Origin: Pseudomonas mosselii
Lineage (GTDB): Bacteria > Pseudomonadota > Gammaproteobacteria > Pseudomonadales > Pseudomonadaceae
Assembly (NCBI RefSeq): GCF_005796105.1
Contig: NZ_VAUO01000009.1
Span: 124,001-188,000 of the forward strand
DNA: 64,000 bases
Direction: 5' to 3'
Positions 44,650 through 53,106 of this stretch are shown in pieces (within the stretch, counting starts at the first letter, position 1; every line of letters starts with the position of its first letter). The position numbers and the translations under genes are program-made. The notes under the pieces were generated by a model. That model was not told where the DNA came from, searched no databases, and saw nothing but the letters and a program-made list of their open reading frames with translations.

Positions 44650-44975
44650 ACCTGCCAGAACTTCCCGACACGCGTAATCCGCGCGAGTTGCGTAAGGCTT
44701 TACTGCGTCTGCGCATGGAGATGCACCGCCAACAGATCCGTCACGAATCCGGGCAGATGCTCGAGCCGATCCGCCGCCTGCGTGGCAGGGGCAGTGCGTT
44801 TGGCGAAGGTCTAGGCATCAAGCACGGCTCGCTGTGGGGGCTGGGCGCCGTAGTGGCGATGGGCTTTTTCACTGGCAAGGGCGTGCGCAGCGGCAATCTG
44901 GCACGGCTGGTCCGTCTGGGCACCACGCTGGTGCCGCTGATTCGCTTGTTCATGGGCCCCAATCGGCGTCCCTGA
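44646..44975 (+). CDS. small YqjK-like protein of the DUF883 operon
   Basis: The 109-residue protein has a charged N-terminal half with LRKALLRLRMEMHRQQIRHE and a C-terminal hydrophobic segment (about residues 62-102), probably one membrane-associated helix pair. It is the third gene of the DUF883 operon, overlapping the previous gene by 4 bp. Family membership in the YqjK group is by position and general character, not by strong motif, so I hold it tentatively. The dgt gene follows 76 bp downstream. Confidence 0.8.
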   Translation: MNLPELPDTRNPRELRKALLRLRMEMHRQQIRHESGQMLEPIRRLRGRGSAFGEGLGIKHGSLWGLGAVVAMGFFTGKGVRSGNLARLVRLGTTLVPLIRLFMGPNRRP

Positions 44976-45051
44976 ATCCCGTGTGGCGCGCCCTTGCCAC
45001 GGCGCGCCACACGGGAGAAGCTATGCCCTCTCATTGACCGGAGATCACGCC

Positions 45052-46383
45052 TTGGAATGGCAGACCCTGCTGACGCGCGAACGCTTGGGCAAGGCCCTCT
45101 ACAGCCCCGAGGAGCTGGGTCGCAGCCCGTTTCACAAGGACCACGACCGCATCATCTTCTCAGGTGCCTTCCGGCGTCTGGGACGCAAGACTCAGGTGCA
45201 CCCGGTTACCAGTAACGACCATATCCACACCCGCCTGACTCACTCGCTCGAGGTCAGTTGCGTGGGCCGGTCGCTGGGCATGCGTGTAGGCGAAACCCTG
45301 CGCGAAGCGCTGCCAGATTGGTGTGAGCCGAGTGACCTGGGAATGATCGTGCAGTCCGCGTGCCTGGCCCACGACATCGGCAACCCGCCCTTCGGCCACT
45401 CTGGCGAGGATGCCATCCGTCACTGGTTCCAGCAGGCTGCCGGACGCGGTTGGCTGGACGACATGAGTGACGACCAACGCGCCGACTTCCTCAATTTCGA
45501 AGGCAACGCCCAAGGTTTCCGCGTGCTGACCCAACTGGAGTACCACCAGTTCGACGGTGGCACCCGACTGACCTACGCGACTCTGGGTGCCTACCTCAAG
45601 TACCCCTGGACAGCGCGCCACGCCGACGCTCTGGGCTACAAGAAGCACAAGTTCGGCTGCTACCAGAGCGAACTGGGCCTGCTTGAGCAAATCGCCAGCA
45701 AGCTGGGCCTGCCACAGCTAGAGCACCAGCGCTGGGCACGCCATCCGCTGGTCTACCTGATGGAGGCCGCTGACGATATCTGCTATGCCCTGATCGACCT
45801 CGAAGACGGCCTGGAAATGGACTTGCTGCAGTACGCCGAAGTCGAGGCACTGCTGCTGGACCTGGTAGGCGACGACTTGCCGGAAACCTACCGGCAGCTC
45901 GGCCCACGCGACTCGCGCCGACGCAAGCTGGCGATCCTGCGCGGCAAGGCCATCGAACACCTGACCAACGCCGCTGCGCTGGCCTTCGTCGAACAACAGC
46001 AGGCGCTGTTGGCTGGGCGCCTGGCAGGCGACCTGGTCGAGCACATGCACGGCCCGGCGCAACGCTGCGTGCTCCAGGCCAAGGACATGGCACGCAAGAA
46101 AATCTTTCAGGACAAGCGCAAGACGCTGCACGAAATCGGCGCCTACACCACGCTGGAAATTCTCCTCAACACCTTCTGCGGCGCCGCACTCGAGCAGCAT
46201 GGCGGGCGCACGCCGTCGTTCAAGAGCCGCCGAGTGCTGGACCTGATTGGCAACAATGCCCCTGATCCACACGGTTCGCTGCATGCCGCATTCCTGCGGA
46301 TGATCGATTTCATCGCGGGTATGACAGACAGCTATGCCAGCGAAATGGCCTGCGAGATGACCGGCCGCTCAACCCCGACCTGA
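45052..46383 (+). CDS. dgt: deoxyguanosinetriphosphate triphosphohydrolase-like protein
   Basis: The 443-residue HD-domain protein hydrolyses dNTPs to deoxynucleoside and triphosphate. Visible motifs are RLTHSLEVS, CLAHDIGNPPFGHSGE with the HD pair, and MEAADDICYALIDLEDGL. The start TTG at 45052 is supported by GGAG 8-9 nt upstream and the family start LEWQTLLTRERLGK; the frame is open back to 44983 but without homology. The length matches Pseudomonas dGTPase-like proteins. It ends just before an AT-rich gap. Confidence 0.93.
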   Translation: MEWQTLLTRERLGKALYSPEELGRSPFHKDHDRIIFSGAFRRLGRKTQVHPVTSNDHIHTRLTHSLEVSCVGRSLGMRVGETLREALPDWCEPSDLGMIVQSACLAHDIGNPPFGHSGEDAIRHWFQQAAGRGWLDDMSDDQRADFLNFEGNAQGFRVLTQLEYHQFDGGTRLTYATLGAYLKYPWTARHADALGYKKHKFGCYQSELGLLEQIASKLGLPQLEHQRWARHPLVYLMEAADDICYALIDLEDGLEMDLLQYAEVEALLLDLVGDDLPETYRQLGPRDSRRRKLAILRGKAIEHLTNAAALAFVEQQQALLAGRLAGDLVEHMHGPAQRCVLQAKDMARKKIFQDKRKTLHEIGAYTTLEILLNTFCGAALEQHGGRTPSFKSRRVLDLIGNNAPDPHGSLHAAFLRMIDFIAGMTDSYASEMACEMTGRSTPT

Positions 46384-46393
46384 AATCTGCGGA

Positions 46394-46426
46394 CGATGAC
46401 CGCCTCAAGCTCAAGGTCGGTCATCG
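46394..46426 (+). terminator. hairpin after dgt
   Basis: CGATGACCG (46394-46402) pairs with CGGTCATCG (46418-46426), extended inward by CCT/AGG. It lies 11 bp past the dgt stop. No T-run follows immediately. Confidence 0.5.
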
Positions 46427-46431
46427 CTTCA

Positions 46432-46453
46432 AAAGTAAGAAACTTCTTACTTT
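46432..46453. repeat. perfect 10-bp inverted repeat in the AT-rich promoter gap of the BvgAS-like genes
   Basis: AAAGTAAGAA (46432-46441) and TTCTTACTTT (46444-46453) are separated by two bases. It lies 214 bp before the response regulator gene, in an AT-rich stretch unlike its neighbours. It could be an operator, or a second terminator-like hairpin for dgt (the T content in the second arm). Confidence 0.5.
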
Positions 46454-46666
46454 CAAATTTAATATTGAACACCCACACAATAAAAAAAGTAAAACCTGAC
46501 CAAAGTGCCAACATCAGCACAAAACATTTCACAACTTGTAGCATCTCATCGGGCTCGACGTAGGACATTTCCTATATAGTAGTTTTCGACCAAACTTCGC
46601 TGCCCCACCGACATCCAACTGAGTTAATGTTTCCACTCTTTCGCCAAGCCGACTGGAATCTTGAAC

Positions 46667-47287
46667 ATGCACTCAGTATTTATTGTCGACGACCATCCCG
46701 TCATCCGACTGGCTATCCGCATGTTGCTGGAAAACCAGAATTACCGGATCGTCGGCGAGTCAGACAATGGCGTCGATGCCATGCAGATGATTCGCGAAGC
46801 CCGCCCGGACCTGGTCATACTCGACATCAGCCTGCCCAAACTGGACGGGCTCGAAATGCTCTCGCGCTTCCAATCCATGACCTTTCCCTTCAAGGTGCTG
46901 GTGCTCACCGCACAATCGCCAGCGCTGTTCGCCATCCGCTGCATGCACTCCGGCGCGGCCGGTTATGTATGTAAACAAGAGGATCTCGGTGAACTGCTGA
47001 GCGCGATAAAAGCAGTCCTGTCTGGTTACAACTATTTCCCCAGCCTGGCACTCAAGCCCACTCAAACGGCACAAAGCGACGAACTCGCACTGTTCCGTCA
47101 CGTCAATGACCGTGAACTGATGGTGTTGCAACTGTTTGCCCAAGGGCGTAGCAACAAGGAAATCGCCAAAGGCATGTTCCTAAGCAACAAGACCGTCAGC
47201 ACCTATAAGAAACGCCTGATGCACAAGTTACGCGCGAGCACACTCGTGGAACTGATCGACGTCGCCAAACGCAACGCGCTGGTCTGA
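46667..47287 (+). CDS. LuxR/FixJ-type response regulator (BvgA/EvgA-like)
   Basis: The 206-residue regulator has a receiver domain (residues 1-120; acidic pair Asp8-Asp9, phospho-acceptor Asp53 in VILDISLPKLDG) and a C-terminal LuxR-type helix-turn-helix (about 140-200) with GRSNKEIAKGMFLSNKTVSTYKKRLMHKL. It resembles BvgA, EvgA and related regulators that pair with unorthodox BvgS-type kinases. The ATG at 46667 was preferred to a TTG at 46661. The stop is 7 bp before the kinase gene, so the two are one operon. An AT-rich gap upstream holds its promoter. Confidence 0.92.
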   Translation: MHSVFIVDDHPVIRLAIRMLLENQNYRIVGESDNGVDAMQMIREARPDLVILDISLPKLDGLEMLSRFQSMTFPFKVLVLTAQSPALFAIRCMHSGAAGYVCKQEDLGELLSAIKAVLSGYNYFPSLALKPTQTAQSDELALFRHVNDRELMVLQLFAQGRSNKEIAKGMFLSNKTVSTYKKRLMHKLRASTLVELIDVAKRNALV

Positions 47288-47294
47288 GGGCATC

Positions 47295-50200
47295 ATGCAA
47301 AGGCCATTGGCAACCTCTCTGTTGTGCCTGTGGTTATGGCTGGGCGCGTGCACGCCATCTAGCGACGCAGCCATCGACGACGGCAAAACATTCACGCTAC
47401 TGAGCCGCTTGACCCGCACCTCGCAGCAGCCCACCCTCTCCCTGGAACAACGTCAATGGCTGGCGACGCGTCAGGAACTGGTACTGGGCACCTCGGCCCC
47501 GGACTACCCGCCATTCGACATCACCACCGGTGGACGTGAATATCAGGGCCTGACTGCCGACTACGCCGGCCTGATCGCCAGTGCGCTGGGCCTGCCGGTG
47601 CGGGTGCAGCGCTTCCCAAGCCGCCCAGCGGCGGTCGCCGCGTTGAAAAGCGGGCGGATCGACCTGCTCGGCAGTGCCAACGGCTACGAATCCGCCCGCC
47701 AGGGGCTGGTGCTTTCTCACCCCTATGCCGTCGACCAGCCGGTGTTGGTAACCCGCGAGGACGAAACCCGTGCCCTGAACACCGGCCTGGACGGCATGCG
47801 CCTGAGCATGCTCTACCACTACCTGCCATCGCAGGAGATCCGCGCAAGCTACCCCGGCGCGCAGCTGATCACCTTCGAATCCTCGACCCAGGCCTTGAAT
47901 GCCGTGGCCTTCGAACAAGCCGACGTGTTCATCGGCGATACCATCTCCACCCATTACCTGATCAGCCAGGGGCACCTGCCGCGCCTGCGCATGGCCAGCT
48001 TCGGCAAACATGAAATGGTCGGCTTCAGCTTCGCGCTGCGCGACGACAACCCGATGCTTCTGAGCTTGATCAACCTTGCCCTGGAAGCCCAGGGTAAGGT
48101 TAGCCGCAGTGACATCTTCAAGCGCTGGAGCGCCAGCAGCGGCAGCCTGCTGACCGACCTCAAGCTCCAGCTGTCACCGCTCGAGGAACGCTGGCTTCGC
48201 GAGCACCCGAAGATGCGTGTGGTGGTCAACGATACCGCCGCCCCCCTGACCTACTTCGACAGTAACGGACGCCTGCGGGGCATCGTGGCCGATCTGCTCG
48301 AAGTCATTCGCTTGCGCACGGGCCTGCATTTCGACATTCAGCGCGCCAGCGGCGAAAGCGACATGATCAATCAGCTCCTGACCGAGCGCGCAGACATCAT
48401 CGCCACGCTCCCGACCGACACCCACCGCAACCTTGCACTGCGCGTCAGCAGACCCTACCTCGAAAGCGCCTACGTACTGGTCAGCCGTGAAGGCACCGAT
48501 CAACCCACCAACCTCAAGCAACTGATCGACAAACATGTCGCGGTGCCACGCGACAGCGACGTGGCAGCGTTGCTCAACCGCCAGCATCCGCACATTCACC
48601 AGGTCGCCACCGACAGCACGTTCTACTCCATGGCTCTGCTGGGCAGCGGCGCGGTGGACGCCGCAGTCGCGACCCTCATCGATGCCAATCACATGCTGGC
48701 CAGCAACGATCGACTGGTGATCCGCACCACCGTCGGCACCGAACCCGCGACATTCTCGATGGCTACCCGGCCACAGGCCGGGGAGCTGGCATCGATTCTG
48801 GACAAGGCCCTGCTCAGTGTTTCCCCTGAAGAACTGGGGATCATCAACAGCCGCTGGCGCAACCATGACGTGCACAACGATACCTACTGGCGCAACTCGC
48901 GCAGGCTGATCCTGCAAGTGGTCACGATCATCGCTGCGCTGCTGGTCGTGGCACTGGTCTGGAATGCCCGCCTGCGGCGCCAGATCAAGCAGCGCCAACT
49001 GGCCGAGCGAGCACTGAGCGATCAGCTGGAGTTCATGGGCGCCCTGCTCAACGGCACGCCGCATCCAATGTACGTGAGAGACCGCGAAGGCCGCCTGAAG
49101 AGCTGCAACGACAGCTACCTCGAGGCCGTTGGCACCAGCCTTGAGCAGATCCTCGGCAAGCGTCTGCAAGACACCCTGTTCAGCCAGTGCACGTACGTCC
49201 ATCAGATCCAGGATGACTATCGACGGGTAATGGAAGAGGGGCGACCGATGATCCTCGACCGCCCGCTGCGACTCAAGGACCAGGAACTGACTATCTACCA
49301 CTGGATCTTGCCCTATCGCGACTCGCTGGGGGAAATGCAGGGCATCATCGGCGGCTGGATCGACATCAGCGAACGCCGCGCACTGGTCCAGGACCTGCGC
49401 CTGGCCAAGCAACAGGCCGATGACGCCAACCGTGCCAAGAGCACGTTCCTGGCCACCATCAGCCACGAGATCCGCACGCCGATGAACGCCCTTATCGGCA
49501 TGCTCGAACTGGCACTCAAACGTGCCGAGCATGGCCAACCTGACCGGCCAGCGCTACAAGTGGCTCACCACTCGGCCAAGGACCTGCTGGCCTTGATTGG
49601 CGACATCCTCGACATCGCCCGCATCGAGTCCGGGCAGCTGTCCCTGGCACCCGAGCCGGTCGACCTAGCCAACTTGATCGAATCAGTAGGCCGGGTATTC
49701 GATGGCCTGGCACGGCAGAAGGGCGTGACACTGAAGGTGGTGGTCGCCCACGAAGTCCGTTGCCACGCGATGCTCGATCCACTGCGTTTCAAGCAGGTAC
49801 TGTCCAACCTGGTGAGCAATGCGATCAAGTTCACCGAACAAGGCCAGGTCCGAATCAGCGCCAGGCTCGACAACGGTGGAGAACCGGGCAAGCCCATCCT
49901 CGACCTCGAAGTCCGCGACAGCGGCATCGGCATCCACGAGCACGACCTGCAACGTCTGTTCACCCCGTTCGTACAGGCAAACCCCTCCAGCGACGGCGCG
50001 CGGGCCGGCAGCGGGCTGGGCTTGGTGATCAGCCGCAACCTGTGCACCATGATGGGCGGCGAGATGACCCTGCAAAGCCTGCAGGGCGTTGGCACGCGGG
50101 TCAGGCTGACGATGCCTTTGCAGTGCGTCGAGCCGCCCGCCCCGCCATCGACCGACGACGCAGGCATCGATCGCCCTGACATCTGCCTGAATATCCTGGT

Positions 50201-50936
50201 AATCGACGACCACCCCGCCAATCTTCAACTGATGACACGCCAACTGAGCTATCTGGGGCTGTGCCAGGATAGCGCCCGTGATGGCAACGAGGGCTTGTGC
50301 AAGTGGCGTGCAGGCAACTATGACGTGCTGATCGTCGACTGCAATATGCCGCACCTGGACGGCTACGAGCTGGCACGCAGGGTACGCCGGGAGGAACGCC
50401 TCGATGGCAAGACGCCTTGTGTGATCCTCGGCTACACCGCCAACGCCCAGCCCGAGGTCCGCCAACAGTGCCTGGACGCCGGCATGGACGATTGCCTGCT
50501 CAAGCCCATCGGCTTGCAGGCACTAGGTCGACGCCTGGCAGCCCTGACCCACGGTCTGCATCCCACCCGTTGCGGCACGGGTGAACGCGCGCCGTGCTGC
50601 GACCTCGACGGCCTGTGCGCCATCAGCGGCGGCGATCCCGATGACCGCGAACGGCTGCTCGACACGCTGCGCCAGAGCCTGCGTGAAGACCTGCAGATCC
50701 TGATGGCGATCGACCTGCAACGCACCCCCGAGGCAGGTGCCGCCCAGGCGCACAAGATCCTCAGCGCCGCACGTATGCTGGAGGCGGCGTCATTGATCGA
50801 GGCGTGTGAAGCGCTACAAGCACCGGGGCTGACCGTGGCCGAGGCTAAAATGCGTCGCCAGGTACTGGCGCGGCACATGCGCCGCGTAGAGAACACCCTG
50901 GCCAGGCTGAACGACAGCCCGACCGAGGGGGAGTGA
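47295..50936 (+). CDS. unorthodox hybrid sensor histidine kinase (BvgS/EvgS-like)
   Basis: The 1213-residue protein has an N-terminal lipobox-like leader (LWLGACTPSS), two tandem periplasmic solute-binding (SBP_bac_3) domains (about residues 50-280 and 295-525), one membrane helix (538-560), a PAS domain (about 580-690), HisKA with phospho-His724 in TISHEIRTPMN, HATPase (about 825-940, GSGLGLVISRNL), a receiver with Asp1015 in VDCNMPHLDG, and a C-terminal HPt domain with His1153. This is the BvgS architecture. The HPt motif is AHKILSAARM, lacking the usual Lys and Gly after the His, so relay through it may be weak. It ends near a hairpin at 50938-50961. Confidence 0.93.
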   Translation: MQRPLATSLLCLWLWLGACTPSSDAAIDDGKTFTLLSRLTRTSQQPTLSLEQRQWLATRQELVLGTSAPDYPPFDITTGGREYQGLTADYAGLIASALGLPVRVQRFPSRPAAVAALKSGRIDLLGSANGYESARQGLVLSHPYAVDQPVLVTREDETRALNTGLDGMRLSMLYHYLPSQEIRASYPGAQLITFESSTQALNAVAFEQADVFIGDTISTHYLISQGHLPRLRMASFGKHEMVGFSFALRDDNPMLLSLINLALEAQGKVSRSDIFKRWSASSGSLLTDLKLQLSPLEERWLREHPKMRVVVNDTAAPLTYFDSNGRLRGIVADLLEVIRLRTGLHFDIQRASGESDMINQLLTERADIIATLPTDTHRNLALRVSRPYLESAYVLVSREGTDQPTNLKQLIDKHVAVPRDSDVAALLNRQHPHIHQVATDSTFYSMALLGSGAVDAAVATLIDANHMLASNDRLVIRTTVGTEPATFSMATRPQAGELASILDKALLSVSPEELGIINSRWRNHDVHNDTYWRNSRRLILQVVTIIAALLVVALVWNARLRRQIKQRQLAERALSDQLEFMGALLNGTPHPMYVRDREGRLKSCNDSYLEAVGTSLEQILGKRLQDTLFSQCTYVHQIQDDYRRVMEEGRPMILDRPLRLKDQELTIYHWILPYRDSLGEMQGIIGGWIDISERRALVQDLRLAKQQADDANRAKSTFLATISHEIRTPMNALIGMLELALKRAEHGQPDRPALQVAHHSAKDLLALIGDILDIARIESGQLSLAPEPVDLANLIESVGRVFDGLARQKGVTLKVVVAHEVRCHAMLDPLRFKQVLSNLVSNAIKFTEQGQVRISARLDNGGEPGKPILDLEVRDSGIGIHEHDLQRLFTPFVQANPSSDGARAGSGLGLVISRNLCTMMGGEMTLQSLQGVGTRVRLTMPLQCVEPPAPPSTDDAGIDRPDICLNILVIDDHPANLQLMTRQLSYLGLCQDSARDGNEGLCKWRAGNYDVLIVDCNMPHLDGYELARRVRREERLDGKTPCVILGYTANAQPEVRQQCLDAGMDDCLLKPIGLQALGRRLAALTHGLHPTRCGTGERAPCCDLDGLCAISGGDPDDRERLLDTLRQSLREDLQILMAIDLQRTPEAGAAQAHKILSAARMLEAASLIEACEALQAPGLTVAEAKMRRQVLARHMRRVENTLARLNDSPTEGE

Positions 50937-50937
50937 A

Positions 50938-50961
50938 GCGGCATACAGCCAGGTATGCCGC
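50938..50961. terminator. hairpin between convergent genes
   Basis: GCGGCATAC (50938-50946) pairs with GTATGCCGC (50953-50961) with a 6-nt loop, between the BvgS-like stop (50936) and the yggL stop (50970). Likely shared terminator; no T-run. Confidence 0.55.
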
Positions 50962-50969
50962 CACCGGTA

Positions 50970-51314
50970 TCAGGAAGCCGGGTTGATCGGCTTTTCCGGG
51001 TACCAGGCATCCAGCAGTGGGCTGACTTCGATGTTGGTCAGCTCGCTGCGGCCTTTGAGCCACGCTTCGACAGTGGCGCGCTGCTCTTCGCTGACCGAGC
51101 CACGCTTGGCCAGGCAGACCAGGCCAAAGTCGTCACCGCCGACGTAGTCCAGGCCATTGGCATCCATGGCTTCAGCCAGGAAGGCGTCGAGGAAGGCATC
51201 GATGGCTTCATCGGACAGGTCTTCCTTGAAGCCCAGGTTCAGTTCGAAACCCAACTCCTGGAATTCATCCACGCACAGCTTCTTGCGCAGACGACGGGAA
51301 CGGTTGGTAGCCAT
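50970..51314 (-). CDS. yggL: YggL family 50S ribosome-binding protein (DUF469)
   Basis: The 114-residue protein starts MATNRSRRLRKKLCVDEFQELGFEL and carries the DUF469 signature LCVDEFQELGFELNL and FLAEAMDANGLDYVGG. Family members associate with the 50S subunit and affect translation under stress. The length matches YggL. The start ATG at 51312-51314 has AGAGGATTGTTCC upstream. It is divergent from dacB and convergent with the BvgS-like gene. Confidence 0.92.
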   Translation of the reverse strand: MATNRSRRLRKKLCVDEFQELGFELNLGFKEDLSDEAIDAFLDAFLAEAMDANGLDYVGGDDFGLVCLAKRGSVSEEQRATVEAWLKGRSELTNIEVSPLLDAWYPEKPINPAS

Positions 51315-51499
51315 GGAACAATCCTCTCAAGTAATTACGGCCGGCACTTTACCAGTTTATTGGCGCTAAAGGCGCATTTGCATCGAACAAGGTCCCAGTC
51401 GCCTGCGCTTGGGGCATAATGCGTACCTTATTTCCGTCTGGGGCCACCATTTCTTACAGCCCCTTTGTCTTTCCCCTCGCCAGCAGGGTATTCGTATCC

Positions 51500-52963
51500 A
51501 TGATCAAGACGCTTCGTCCACTGCTGCTCGCCAGCCTGTTCCTACCCTTCTCGCTGACCAGCCAAGCCGCCGCCGTCAACACCAGCCTGCCGCCAAAGGT
51601 GCAACAGGCCCTGGCCAAGAACAAACTGCAAGACTCAGCCCTGTCCCTGGTGATGCTGCCGCTCGACGGTCCTGGCAATGCCACGGTGTTCAACGCCGAT
51701 GTGTCGGTGAACCCGGCCTCGACCATGAAGCTGGTCACCACGTATGCCGCCTTGGAGCTACTGGGCCCGACCTTCCAGTGGAAGACCGAGTTCTATACCG
51801 ACGGCACCCTGAGCAACGGCGTGCTCAACGGCAACCTATATCTCAAAGGCGGCGGCGACCCCAAGCTGAACATGGAAAAACTCTGGCTGCTGATGCGTGA
51901 CCTGCGCGCCAACGGCGTGCGCACGGTGACCGGCGACCTGGTGCTGGACCGCAGCCATTTCGTGCAGCCCAACCTGCCGCAGTTCAATGACGACGGGGGC
52001 GACGAAAACAAGCCATTTTTGGTCAAGCCCGACTCGCTGCTGGTCAATCTCAAGGCCCTGCGCTTCGTGGCGCGCAACGATGGCGGCAAGGTGTTGGTGT
52101 CGGTGGAACCGCCGATCGCCAACATCCGCATCGACAACCAAGTCAAGGCCACCCCCGGCAAACAGTGCAGCGGGGATGTGCGCTACAACCCGGTCCCACA
52201 GGCCGACGGCGTCAGCGTGACGGTCAGCGGTCAGCTCGGCGAGGGCTGCAACTCGCAGACCTATCTGTCGCTGCTGGACCACTCCACCTACGCCGCCGGC
52301 GCGGTGCGCGCCATCTGGAGCGAGCTGGGCGGCAGCATCCAGGGTCGTGACCGCATCGAAGACGTGCCCAAGTCGGCGCGCCTGCTGGCCCGGGCCTTCT
52401 CGCCCGACCTGGTGGAAGTGATTCGCGATATCAACAAATACAGCAATAACACCATGGCCCAGCAACTGTTCCTGAGCATCGGCGCACAGTTCCGTAGCGA
52501 CGCAGACGGCGACGATGCGCGTGCAGCCCAACGTGTCGTGCGCCAGTGGCTGGCCAAGAAAGGCATTACCGCACCGCATCTGGTGATGGAGAACGGCTCG
52601 GGTCTGTCGCGCGCCGAACGGGTCAGCACCCGGGAAATGGCCGCTCTGCTGCAGGCTGCATGGAAGAGCCCCTACGCCGCCGAGTTCATCAGCTCGATGC
52701 CGTTGGTGGGGATGGACGGCACCATGCGCAAGCGCTTGAAACGCACCGCCATGAGCGGCGAAGGGCATATCAAGACTGGCACGCTCAACACGGTACGGGC
52801 GATCGCAGGCTTTAGCCGTGACAGCAATGGCCACACCTGGGCCGTCGCGGCCATCCTCAACGATCCAAAACCCTGGGGGGCCTCGCAGGTGTTGGACCAA
52901 GTGCTGCTGGAGCTGTATCGCCAGCCGAAGCTGACTAGCGGCACGGCAAACATCGCGCCTTGA
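51500..52963 (+). CDS. dacB: D-alanyl-D-alanine carboxypeptidase/endopeptidase (PBP4)
   Basis: The 487-residue protein has a Sec signal peptide (MIKTLRPLLLASLFLPFSL, cleavage after about residue 24, AAAV) and the three PBP motifs: Ser74-x-x-Lys77 in NPASTMK, SNN in YSNNTMAQQ, and KTG in GHIKTGTLN. PBP4-type enzymes trim and cut peptidoglycan cross-links in the periplasm. ATG at 51500 was chosen because the signal peptide starts there; the open frame from 51419 has none. It is transcribed away from yggL and converges with the diguanylate cyclase gene. Confidence 0.95.
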   Translation: MIKTLRPLLLASLFLPFSLTSQAAAVNTSLPPKVQQALAKNKLQDSALSLVMLPLDGPGNATVFNADVSVNPASTMKLVTTYAALELLGPTFQWKTEFYTDGTLSNGVLNGNLYLKGGGDPKLNMEKLWLLMRDLRANGVRTVTGDLVLDRSHFVQPNLPQFNDDGGDENKPFLVKPDSLLVNLKALRFVARNDGGKVLVSVEPPIANIRIDNQVKATPGKQCSGDVRYNPVPQADGVSVTVSGQLGEGCNSQTYLSLLDHSTYAAGAVRAIWSELGGSIQGRDRIEDVPKSARLLARAFSPDLVEVIRDINKYSNNTMAQQLFLSIGAQFRSDADGDDARAAQRVVRQWLAKKGITAPHLVMENGSGLSRAERVSTREMAALLQAAWKSPYAAEFISSMPLVGMDGTMRKRLKRTAMSGEGHIKTGTLNTVRAIAGFSRDSNGHTWAVAAILNDPKPWGASQVLDQVLLELYRQPKLTSGTANIAP

Positions 52964-53106
52964 GCCCTACCACATGCCTGGCTAGCCGTTAGTCAGGCAG
53001 CGTCTGTTCTGGCGCCGTCGCGGGTGTATTCGCTCGCGATGGCGATCCAGTCAGTCGCGTGAACGAATACACAACTTCCTCGAAATACGCAGTGACACCC
53101 CGCACC

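Noticed and set aside
48174..49538. 454-codon minus-strand frame opposite the BvgS-like gene
   Set aside because: The plus-strand frame contains the kinase motifs; this frame is antisense without features.
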